Below, piece by piece: positions 1 through 5,748 of a stretch of DNA of 13,517 bases (positions within the stretch are counted from its first letter, which is position 1; each line of letters starts with the position of its first letter). Source of the DNA: JBFKUL01 sp041635755 (GTDB lineage Bacteria; Pseudomonadota; Gammaproteobacteria; Burkholderiales; SG8-39); NCBI GenBank assembly GCA_041635755.1, contig JBFKUL010000062.1, positions 1 to 13,517 on the forward strand, in the 5' to 3' direction. The notes beneath the pieces are model-generated. The model was given only the letters and a program-made list of their open reading frames with translations, ran no database searches and was not told where the DNA came from. A program made the position numbers and the translations under genes.

Positions 1-359
1 AGCCGCCCCGCCTTGTAGCTCTCCAGCTGCGCTGCGGTGAGCTTGGCGTTCGGTGGAACGGCCCATTCGTTGTCGCCGGTCTTCTGCAAGGGGATGACGA
101 CCGGACCGTTCTGACCCGCCGCACCCTCGTGGATATGCGCCGCAAGAACGGCTACGCCTTGGGTCGTGAAGCTGCCACTCACCATGCCGTCGTCTGCGAC
201 TCGGATGCTGCCGCTGCCCGAGGCGCCGGTATTGACCGGCGGAACTTCCTCGGCGCCGCTCATCCTGACATCCACGCCGCCCATGGCTGTGCACCCGGCA
301 AGCGCGGCCGCCGCAGCCAGTATCCCCAAGTGCCTCGATAATCTGTACGCCCATTTCAT
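1..359 (-). CDS. CHRD-domain lipoprotein, 5' part (runs off left edge)
   Basis: This leftward gene starts at ATG 357-359, and 119 codons are visible before the window edge. The first 23 residues form a lipoprotein signal: basic start (MKWAYRLSRH), hydrophobic Ala/Leu run, then the lipobox L20-A-G-C23, so the protein should be lipidated and membrane-anchored. The mature part opens the CHRD domain, with SGAEEVPPVNTGASGSGS, then AAHIHEGAAGQNGPVV and a Leu/Tyr-rich stretch (LTAAQLESYKAG) still continuing at the edge. CHRD domains, named after chordin, occur in many bacterial secreted proteins, mostly of unknown function. The start is well supported: GGAGG lies 5 nt upstream on the minus strand. 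The gene is divergent from the hcr-like operon, with 292 bp between them. The missing 3' end prevents any statement about total length or extra domains. Confidence 0.85.
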   Translation of the reverse strand, partial: MKWAYRLSRHLGILAAAAALAGCTAMGGVDVRMSGAEEVPPVNTGASGSGSIRVADDGMVSGSFTTQGVAVLAAHIHEGAAGQNGPVVIPLQKTGDNEWAVPPNAKLTAAQLESYKAGR

Positions 360-528
360 GACCGCCTCCGTTCGCTGCTTTGGTAACGTACCTCGTCTAA
401 CACGCACCAGCACTGCGGTATTCCAACCGGCCGCGACGCAGCGGAGCGTGCCGGGCAGGCGCTTTACCCGATACACGCCTGGCCGGATCCGCACAGGCCC
501 ACTGCGCCGTTTCGCCCAGGACCGGCCG

Positions 529-556
529 ATTGTTTTGAGGCCAAACAATAGTTTGG
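529..556. promoter_or_regulatory. Overlapping palindromes, candidate operator of the hcr-like operon
   Basis: Two perfect inverted repeats share an arm. ATTGTTT (529-535) and AAACAAT (543-549) are 7-bp arms around a 7-bp spacer. CCAAAC (541-546) and GTTTGG (551-556) are 6-bp arms around AATA. They form an A+T-rich island in otherwise G+C-rich DNA, about 95-120 bp before the first hcr-like start codon and between divergent genes. The geometry suits a dimeric repressor or activator such as a MarR-, TetR- or GntR-type protein, but no regulator gene is visible here and the family cannot be inferred. The repeats are seen directly; the operator role is inferred. Confidence 0.5.
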
Positions 557-573
557 GCAAACCTTTTGCGTTC

Positions 574-587
574 CTCCGGCCCCGGAG
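574..587. repeat. Short inverted repeat in the hcr-like leader/promoter region
   Basis: CTCCGG (574-579) and CCGGAG (582-587) are perfect 6-bp arms with a CC spacer. The repeat sits directly before TTAGAT (588-593), a weak -10-like hexamer preceded at about 16 bp by TTGCGT (566-571). It could be part of an operator or a small hairpin. G/C-only palindromes of this size are common by chance in such DNA. Confidence 0.25.
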
Positions 588-651
588 TTAGATTTCGGGG
601 TGGCGCGCTTCGCCCGCCGGGCCGCCCGCGCGCCAACCTGGAGGAGCGAGC

Positions 652-1197
652 ATGAGTGCGGTGCCGAAGGCCGAAGCCGAAGCGAGGCGCAACGTCCACT
701 TGCGCCTGCGCGTGAACGGCGAGGAGAGCGAAGTCTCCTTCGCGCCTTACAAGACGCTGCTCGAGGTGCTGCGCGAGGACCTCGACCTCACCGGCACCAA
801 GCACGGCTGCGAGCTCGGCGAGTGCGGCGCCTGCGCCGTGCTGGTCGACGGCGAGCCGCAGCTCTCGTGCCTGGTGCTCGCGCTCGATTGCGAGGGCCGC
901 GACATCGAGACCGTCGAAGGCCTGGCGCGCGGCACCGAGCTGCACCCGCTGCAGGCCTCCTTTGCCGACCTGGGCGCCGCGCAGTGCGGCTACTGCACCC
1001 CGGGCATCCTGATGACCGCAAAATGGCTGCTCGAGCGCGAGCCGGCGCCGAGCCGCGAGCGCATCCGCGAGGCGATCTCGGGGAACCTGTGCCGCTGCAC
1101 CGGCTACCAGCAGATTTTCGAGGCGATCGAGAACGCCGCGCAGAAAATGAGCAGCGACGCGCAACCCGCGCCCGCCGCGCGCAAGGCGGCGCCATGA
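652..1197 (+). CDS. hcrC: 4-hydroxybenzoyl-CoA reductase-like, small [2Fe-2S] subunit
   Basis: This is the iron-sulfur subunit of a xanthine-oxidase-family enzyme. It would carry electrons through two [2Fe-2S] clusters between the FAD subunit and the molybdenum site. The plant-ferredoxin-like N-terminal domain has C53, C58, C61 and C73 (C-x4-C-x2-C-x11-C, core CELGECGAC). The helical C-terminal domain has C112-x2-C115 and C147-x-C149 (core NLCRCTGY). The 181 residues are slightly longer than the roughly 160 usual for HcrC, because of about 15 extra N-terminal residues and an Ala/Pro-rich tail. GGAGGA lies 6 nt before ATG 652. The stop overlaps the next start as ATGA, implying translational coupling. 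The fold assignment is certain. The substrate-level name depends on the two following genes; alone, this subunit could belong to any aldehyde or aromatic hydroxylase of the family. Confidence 0.85.
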   Translation: MSAVPKAEAEARRNVHLRLRVNGEESEVSFAPYKTLLEVLREDLDLTGTKHGCELGECGACAVLVDGEPQLSCLVLALDCEGRDIETVEGLARGTELHPLQASFADLGAAQCGYCTPGILMTAKWLLEREPAPSRERIREAISGNLCRCTGYQQIFEAIENAAQKMSSDAQPAPAARKAAP

Positions 1198-3650
1198 CCA
1201 AAAAGCGCTTCGAGACAATCGGCAAGCCACGCCGGCGCGTTGATGGCCGCGCCAAGGTCACCGGCCAGACGCGTTTTGCCGACGACATCGTCCTGCCGCG
1301 AATGCTGCACTGCAAGCTGCTGCGCTCGCCGCACCCGCACGCGCTGATCGAATCCATCAACATTGCGCGCGCTGAGCAGCATCCGGGGGTGCACCTCGTG
1401 CTCACCGGCAAGGACTTCCCGGTGCCCTTCGGCATCCTGCCGGTGAGCCAGGACGAGTATCCGCTCGCACCGCGGCACGTGCGCTACGTCGGCGACCCGA
1501 TCGCCGCCGTGATCGCGAAGGACGAACAGGTAGCGACCGAGGCGTTGGAGCTCATCGAAGTGCGCTATCAGCCGCTCGAGACCATCGCCTCGCCCGAGGA
1601 GGCGCTCGCCAAGCCCGAGCCGCGCATCCACGACTATGGCGAGCAGGGCAACATCCACCGCCTGCAGGCCTTCGAGTTCGGCGACGTCGACGAGGCGCTC
1701 GAGAACTCCGCGCACGTTTTCGAGGACGTGTTCTTCTTCGAGGGCAATACGCACCTGCCGATCGAGCAGCACGCCGCGGTCGCCGCGCCCGACGGCGAAG
1801 GCAAGCTCGTGCTGTGGTCGTCGACCCAGGTGCCGCACTACATCCACCGTGCGCTCGCCAAGGCGCTGCAGATGTCGCCCGCGCATGTGCGCGTCATCGC
1901 CTGTCCGAACGGCGGCGGCTTCGGCGGCAAGTGCGACCTGCACAATCACGAGATCGTGGTCTCGCGCGCGGCGCTCAGGCTCGGCCGCCCGGTCAAGCTC
2001 TGCCTCAACCGCGAGGAGGTCTTCTACATGCATCGCGGCCGCCATCCGGTGCTGATGAAGATGCGCACCGGCGTCGGCCAGGACGGCAAGCTCACCGGCA
2101 TGCACGTGCAGACGCTGCTCGACGGCGGCGGCTACGGCTCCTACGGCACCGCGAGCACCTTCTACACCGGTGCGCTGCAGACCGTGACCTACGAGCTGCC
2201 GCGCTACAAGTTCGACGCCTGCCGCACCTTCACCAACAAGCCGCCCTGCGGTCCCAAGCGCGGCCACGGCACCCCGCAACCGCGCTTCGGCCAGGAAGTC
2301 CAGCTCGACAAGATCGCGGAGAAGCTCGGCCTCGATCCCGCCGCGTTCCGTCTCAACATGATCGCGAAGCCCGATACGCTTACGGCGAACTGGCTCAAGA
2401 TCGGCACCATCGGCCTCGCCGAATGCATCAGGCAGGTGGTCGAGCGCTCCGGCTGGAACGAGCGTCGCGGCAAGATGCCTCCAGGACGCGGCCTCGGCCT
2501 CGCCTGCGGCGCCTACCTGTGCGGCGCGGGGCTGCCGATCTACTGGAACAAGATGCCGCAATCGGGCGTGCAGTTGCTGCTCGATCGCAGCGGTCAGGTG
2601 ACCGTGTTCTGCGGCGCGACCGAGATCGGCCAGGGCTCGGACGACGTGCTCGCGGCGATCGTCGCCGAGGTGCTCGGCATCGACCCCTACGATGTGCGCT
2701 GCCTCACCGGCGACACCGGACTCACGCCGGTCGACCTCGGCTCGTACTCGAGCCGTGTCACCGTGATGATGGGCAACGCCGCGATCCAGGCCGCCAACAA
2801 GGTGCGCGCGCAGCTCGCGCAAGCCGCGGCCGAGCAGCTCGAGGTGCTGCCCGATCAGCTCGCGTTTGCGCGCGGCCGCGTGTTCGCGCTGCAGGATGCG
2901 AACCGCAGCATGACTTTCCGTGAGGCCGTCGAGTACGCCGAAGCGAAGTTCGGCACCCTCGGCGCGGTCGGCTCCTACACCCCGCCGCGTTCCCCCGGGC
3001 GCTACAAGGGCGCGGGCGTCGGTCCCTCGCCCGCCTACTCGTACACCGCGTGCGTGGTCGAAGCCGAGGTGGACGAAGCCACCGGATGGATCACCATAGC
3101 GAAGATCTGGACTGCGCACGACATCGGCCAGACGATCAATCCGGTGCTCGCGCGCGGACAGGTCGAAGGCAGCGTGTACATGGGCCTGGGCGAAGCGTTG
3201 ATGGAGGAGCAGGTGTTCCGTCGCCTGCCGCCCAAGATGTCAGGCGCGCTGGTGCACAAGATCCCGTCGCTGCTCGAGTACAAGAGCATCACTTCGCTCG
3301 ACATGCCCGAGATGGACACGGTTCTGGTCGAGGATCCGGATCCGAACTGCCCGTTCGGCGCAAAGGAAGTCGGCCAGGGACCGCTGCTTCCGGTGCCGCC
3401 GGCGGTGGCGAACGCGGTATACGCGGCGATCGGTGTTCGCATCGACGAGCTGCCGATCACGCCCGACAAAGTGCTGCGCGCGCTCGAGAAGAAAGCGCAG
3501 GGCGAGGCGCCGCGGGTCGGACCCGAGCGCTTTCCCGCGGTGCCTTACCCCGCGCCGCTGCACGTCGCGCCGCCCTGGGAAGGCGGCGACGGCAAGGAAG
3601 CGCCGGACGGCGCACGCCGTCCGCGCCGCAAGGAGGCGGTGGCGTCATGA
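1194..3650 (+). CDS. hcrA: 4-hydroxybenzoyl-CoA reductase-like, large molybdenum-cofactor subunit
   Basis: This is the catalytic subunit that binds the molybdopterin cytosine dinucleotide cofactor. In 4-hydroxybenzoyl-CoA reductase it reductively removes the phenolic OH to give benzoyl-CoA, using reduced ferredoxin. An N-terminal aldehyde-oxidase a/b-hammerhead-type domain (about residues 1-130) is followed by the cofactor-binding region. Visible motifs are GGGFGGK (240-246), PPCGPKRGHGT (350-360), EIGQGS (477-482), SYSSRVT (517-523) and GAKEVGQG with E725, placed like the family's catalytic glutamate. PPCGxxRGHGT and SYSSRVT resemble HcrA from recalled family sequences more than xanthine dehydrogenases. 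The length of 818 residues exceeds the roughly 770 usual, mainly through a Pro- and charge-rich tail after about residue 765. The start ATG 1194 overlaps the upstream stop; the longer open frame upstream is the antisense-of-coding artefact of G+C-rich DNA. The exact substrate is inferred, not proven. Confidence 0.82.
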   Translation: MTKKRFETIGKPRRRVDGRAKVTGQTRFADDIVLPRMLHCKLLRSPHPHALIESINIARAEQHPGVHLVLTGKDFPVPFGILPVSQDEYPLAPRHVRYVGDPIAAVIAKDEQVATEALELIEVRYQPLETIASPEEALAKPEPRIHDYGEQGNIHRLQAFEFGDVDEALENSAHVFEDVFFFEGNTHLPIEQHAAVAAPDGEGKLVLWSSTQVPHYIHRALAKALQMSPAHVRVIACPNGGGFGGKCDLHNHEIVVSRAALRLGRPVKLCLNREEVFYMHRGRHPVLMKMRTGVGQDGKLTGMHVQTLLDGGGYGSYGTASTFYTGALQTVTYELPRYKFDACRTFTNKPPCGPKRGHGTPQPRFGQEVQLDKIAEKLGLDPAAFRLNMIAKPDTLTANWLKIGTIGLAECIRQVVERSGWNERRGKMPPGRGLGLACGAYLCGAGLPIYWNKMPQSGVQLLLDRSGQVTVFCGATEIGQGSDDVLAAIVAEVLGIDPYDVRCLTGDTGLTPVDLGSYSSRVTVMMGNAAIQAANKVRAQLAQAAAEQLEVLPDQLAFARGRVFALQDANRSMTFREAVEYAEAKFGTLGAVGSYTPPRSPGRYKGAGVGPSPAYSYTACVVEAEVDEATGWITIAKIWTAHDIGQTINPVLARGQVEGSVYMGLGEALMEEQVFRRLPPKMSGALVHKIPSLLEYKSITSLDMPEMDTVLVEDPDPNCPFGAKEVGQGPLLPVPPAVANAVYAAIGVRIDELPITPDKVLRALEKKAQGEAPRVGPERFPAVPYPAPLHVAPPWEGGDGKEAPDGARRPRRKEAVAS

Positions 3651-4678
3651 TGCGCTTGCCCTGGTTTCGCTTTCACGCGCCGACGAGCATCGCCGAGGCG
3701 GCGCGCATTCTCGCCGCAGAGGGCCCCGACGCCATGCTGATCGCCGGCGGCACCGACCTTTTGCCGAACATGAAGCGCCGCCATCAGACGCCGAAGACGC
3801 TGGTGTCGCTGCGCCACGTGCAGGAACTGCGCAGAAGCGCCAACGGCGCCGGCCTGGCGCTCGGCGCCGGTATGACGCTCTCGCAGGTCGTCGCGACGCC
3901 TGCGGTACGCGCGCAGTACGCGGCGCTTTGGGAGGCGGCCGCCCAGATCGCCACGCCGCATCTGCGCAACATGGGCACGCTCGGCGGCAACATCTGCCTC
4001 GACACGCGCTGCACCTACTACAACCAGAACCACGAGTGGCGCAAGGCGATCGACTTCTGCATGAAGAAGGATGGCGAGATCTGCTGGGTCGCCACGGCGA
4101 GCAAGCGCTGCCTGGCGATGTCGTCGACCGACACCGCACCCGCGCTGATCGCGCTCGGCGCGATCGCCAGACTGGTCTCGGCGGACGCCGAGCGTGAGGT
4201 CGCGCTCGCTGATCTCTACCGCAACGACGGCATCGACTACCTGACGCGCCGGGCGGACGAGATCGTCACCGAGGTGCGCCTGCCCGAGAGCGCCGGCTGG
4301 TCCTCGAGCTACTGGAAGCTGCGCCGGCGCGGCGCGTTCGACTTCCCGGTGCTCGGTGTCGCCGCCGCTGTGAAGCGCGCCAAGGACGGCACGGTGGAAG
4401 ACGCGCGGATCGTGCTCAGCGCCGTCGCTTCACGCCCGTTGGTCATCGACGCGGCAAAGAAGCTGGTCGGCAAGAAGCTCGATGACGACGCGATCGCTGC
4501 CGCGGGCGCCGCCGCCGCCTCGCGCGCCAAACCGATGGATAACGCGGACCTCGACCTCTACTGGCGCAAGGGCGTGGTAAGCGCGTTCGTCGGTTACGCG
4601 CTCAAACAGATCCGCGGCGACAACATGCGCGCCACCCGCACCCGCGTCGCACGCCACGAGCTGCGCGAAGTCGCGTAG
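3647..4678 (+). CDS. hcrB: 4-hydroxybenzoyl-CoA reductase-like, FAD/[4Fe-4S] subunit
   Basis: This medium flavoprotein subunit (343 residues; about 325 in HcrB) would take electrons from a ferredoxin and pass them to the [2Fe-2S] subunit. The FAD-binding domain shows IAGGTDLLPNMK (32-43) and TLGGNICLDTRC (111-122); a CO-dehydrogenase-flavoprotein C-terminal domain follows. The decisive mark is the insertion with C122, C138, C146 and C155 (C-x15-C-x7-C-x8-C). It matches in spacing the extra [4Fe-4S] loop known only from 4-hydroxybenzoyl-CoA reductases among xanthine-oxidase-family flavin subunits; ordinary xanthine or CO dehydrogenase medium subunits lack it. AAGGAGG lies 10 nt before ATG 3647. 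A second in-frame ATG follows at 3650. ATG 3647 overlaps the upstream stop TGA (3648-3650), so the three genes form one coupled operon. This gene ends the operon. Confidence 0.85.
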   Translation: MMRLPWFRFHAPTSIAEAARILAAEGPDAMLIAGGTDLLPNMKRRHQTPKTLVSLRHVQELRRSANGAGLALGAGMTLSQVVATPAVRAQYAALWEAAAQIATPHLRNMGTLGGNICLDTRCTYYNQNHEWRKAIDFCMKKDGEICWVATASKRCLAMSSTDTAPALIALGAIARLVSADAEREVALADLYRNDGIDYLTRRADEIVTEVRLPESAGWSSSYWKLRRRGAFDFPVLGVAAAVKRAKDGTVEDARIVLSAVASRPLVIDAAKKLVGKKLDDDAIAAAGAAAASRAKPMDNADLDLYWRKGVVSAFVGYALKQIRGDNMRATRTRVARHELREVA

Positions 4679-4703
4679 CACCCGCGCCCCCGCAGCGGCG
4701 GTG

Positions 4704-4728
4704 CGCATGCATGAGTGTTTCGCATGCG
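4704..4728. terminator. Hairpin downstream of the hcr-like operon, weak terminator candidate
   Basis: CGCATGC (4704-4710) and GCATGCG (4722-4728) are perfect 7-bp arms around an 11-nt loop, starting 26 bp after the hcrB stop codon. No T tract follows, so classical intrinsic termination is doubtful. It may instead protect the 3' end or be an operator for the next promoter. Confidence 0.3.
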
Positions 4729-4747
4729 TGAAATGATCAAGCATCGT

Positions 4748-4776
4748 TTGTCGCGCGACCCGTACGGGACTACATT
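4748..4776 (+). promoter_or_regulatory. Candidate sigma-70-type promoter for the DUF1127 gene
   Basis: TTGTCG (4748-4753) and TACATT (4771-4776) each match 4 of 6 consensus positions and are separated by exactly 17 bp. The region is less G+C-rich than its surroundings. A transcript would start near 4783, giving a leader of about 67 nt with a hairpin. The assignment is by eye. Confidence 0.4.
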
Positions 4777-4791
4777 CCTCCCATCGACAAC

Positions 4792-4833
4792 ACCGACCGG
4801 ACCGGCCCGTCGCTCCTCCTTGGGCGGGTCGGT
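4792..4833 (+). promoter_or_regulatory. 5'-leader hairpin before the DUF1127 gene
   Basis: ACCGACC (4792-4798) and GGTCGGT (4827-4833) pair perfectly. GCCC/GGGC inside can extend the stem after a bulge. The structure ends just upstream of the AAAGGA ribosome-binding site (4840-4845), so it could influence translation. No known riboswitch class is recognised. Confidence 0.35.
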
Positions 4834-4849
4834 GAGATGAAAGGAAATC

Positions 4850-5077
4850 ATGCATACGATCACCCTTCGCTGCCCCAACCAAGCCTCGAGGCGGAGCGTG
4901 CGCACCGTGCTCGCGGGCGCCGCGACGTTCGTTTTCGGCTGGCTCATCGACTGGCAGGCGCGCGCGAGCGAACGCGCTCACCTGCGCGAGCTCTCCGATC
5001 ACCTGCTCAAGGACGTTGGACTGACACGCGAGCAGCTGCTGTACGGCCACAACACGCGGCAGTGCACGACTTGCTGA
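4850..5077 (+). CDS. DUF1127 (YjiS-like) small protein
   Basis: This 75-residue protein has the DUF1127 signature in its second half, around residues 42-65 (RAHLRELSDHLLKDVGLTRE). DUF1127 proteins are short, usually 45-75 residues, and common in Proteobacteria. In alphaproteobacteria some have been linked to phosphate and RNA metabolism; a role here is unknown. The N-terminal half (residues 15-37) is mildly hydrophobic, AGAATFVFGWLIDW, and could be a membrane-associating helix. The last residues are QCTTC, a terminal C-x2-C pair that is unusual for the family and could bind a metal or form a disulfide. AAAGGA precedes the start by 4 nt. An alternative ATG at 4837 opens another frame, which lacks the signature and is rejected. 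The gene has its own promoter-like sequence and terminator, so it is probably monocistronic. Confidence 0.8.
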   Translation: MHTITLRCPNQASRRSVRTVLAGAATFVFGWLIDWQARASERAHLRELSDHLLKDVGLTREQLLYGHNTRQCTTC

Positions 5078-5128
5078 AAACCGGGACTCCTCGCGCGGCC
5101 CCCCTCCCCGCGCCCCGGTGACCCTGGA

Positions 5129-5161
5129 CCGCGCGCGGCAAATGCCGCGCGCGGGCTTTTT
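5129..5161 (+). terminator. Strong intrinsic terminator after the DUF1127 gene
   Basis: A perfect 12-bp inverted repeat (5129-5140 with 5143-5154, all G/C except the innermost A-T pair next to the AA centre) is followed by GC and five T residues (5157-5161). This is the classic Rho-independent form and the only hairpin in the window with a proper T tract. It lies 51 bp after the DUF1127 stop. Confidence 0.85.
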
Positions 5162-5249
5162 CTCCGCGTCGCTTTCCGGCGACACATTTTCTTCTTGCCT
5201 GCGGGGGTGCGTGCGTTCATTCTCTGCGCTCCCACGATCGGAGCAATCG

Positions 5250-5681
5250 ATGAGCATGACTGACGTTGTTCGCCGCGCTTCCAAGTCCGTCCTGCCACTT
5301 GCTGCAGCACTGCTCGTTGGTGCCTGCGCCGGCGTCATTCCGCCCGAGCGCGGTGTCGAGGGCGGCGGCCAGTCGCTCACCGGTACCGCCTATCACACCT
5401 ACAAAATGCCCTACTCGCGCGTGAAGTCGACCACGGTGAGCGCGCTCAATTCGCGCAGCCTGCGGCTCGAAGCTTTCGGTACCATCGCCAACGGTGAATC
5501 GATCCGCGCGGTGAGCAAGACGCACACCTACAGCGTCGAGATCGAGCGCGTATCGCCAGGCACGACCGAGTTGCGCGTAAGCACCAGCGGCGCCGGGCTG
5601 CTGGGCAACCGCGAGGCCGCCGCCGCGGTCGTCGCGGACGTGACGCGCATCCTCGGCGAGGTCAAGCCCGTCAAGCGCTGA
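5250..5681 (+). CDS. Small lipoprotein of unknown function (DUF3568-like pattern)
   Basis: This predicted 143-residue envelope lipoprotein has a basic start (RRASK), a hydrophobic stretch (LPLAAALLVGA) and a lipobox-like V-G-A-C26. The mature part runs YHTYKMPYSRVKSTTVSAL, then alternating polar/hydrophobic strands (THTYSVEIERVSPGTTELRV) and a C-terminal helix (VVADVTRIL). This beta-plus-helix pattern recalls DUF3568-type small lipoproteins, whose function is unknown; the resemblance is by eye only. GGAG (5240-5243) is 6 nt before ATG 5250. A second in-frame ATG at 5256 is possible, but 5250 has the better spacing. Translation could be read upstream to a GTG at 5118, but that crosses the terminator and is rejected. 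It follows the DUF1127 terminator and precedes glnS by 67 bp, with a G/C hairpin between. Confidence 0.75.
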   Translation: MSMTDVVRRASKSVLPLAAALLVGACAGVIPPERGVEGGGQSLTGTAYHTYKMPYSRVKSTTVSALNSRSLRLEAFGTIANGESIRAVSKTHTYSVEIERVSPGTTELRVSTSGAGLLGNREAAAAVVADVTRILGEVKPVKR

Positions 5682-5686
5682 GCGCG

Positions 5687-5706
5687 GCGCGCGCTGCGGC
5701 GCGCGC
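5687..5706. terminator. G/C hairpin between the small lipoprotein gene and glnS
   Basis: GCGCGCGC (5687-5694) and GCGCGCGC (5699-5706) can pair perfectly around TGCG, 6 nt after the lipoprotein stop. There is no T tract. It may slow or attenuate transcription, but alternating GC runs also arise by composition. Confidence 0.3.
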
Positions 5707-5731
5707 ACCAGGGACTTCGCGCAACGGCGTG

Positions 5732-5737
5732 TAAAAT
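5732..5737 (+). promoter_or_regulatory. Possible -10 element for glnS
   Basis: TAAAAT (5732-5737), directly preceded by TG, lies 11 bp before the glnS ATG. It stands out as A+T-rich in this DNA and matches 5 of 6 consensus positions. No good -35 hexamer is found at 16-18 bp, so this would be a -10-driven promoter giving a very short leader. That agrees with the absence of a Shine-Dalgarno sequence before glnS. Confidence 0.35.
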
Positions 5738-5748
5738 CCGCCGTTCCC

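Noticed and set aside
382..392. Small inverted repeat GGTA-ACG-TACC upstream of the CHRD lipoprotein gene
   Set aside because: Four-base arms are expected often by chance; no promoter hexamers support it.
397..1230. 277-codon minus-strand frame covering the intergenic region and the small subunit gene
   Set aside because: It is a shadow of the [2Fe-2S] subunit gene; the part before 650 has no protein-like features and would cover the palindromic control region.
1104..3119. 671-codon open frame on the minus strand opposite the molybdenum subunit gene
   Set aside because: Its Arg/Ala/Gly/Asp/His-rich, repetitive composition is that of a codon-bias shadow, and the plus-strand frame has full family motifs.
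4837..5121. Alternative 94-codon frame starting just before the DUF1127 gene
   Set aside because: It reads as Arg/Pro/Ala-rich and has no family signature; the +1-shifted frame has the DUF1127 motif.
5118..5249. Upstream extension of the small lipoprotein to a GTG start
   Set aside because: It would translate through the intrinsic terminator at 5129-5161 and destroy the lipoprotein signal layout; ATG 5250 has GGAG at good spacing.
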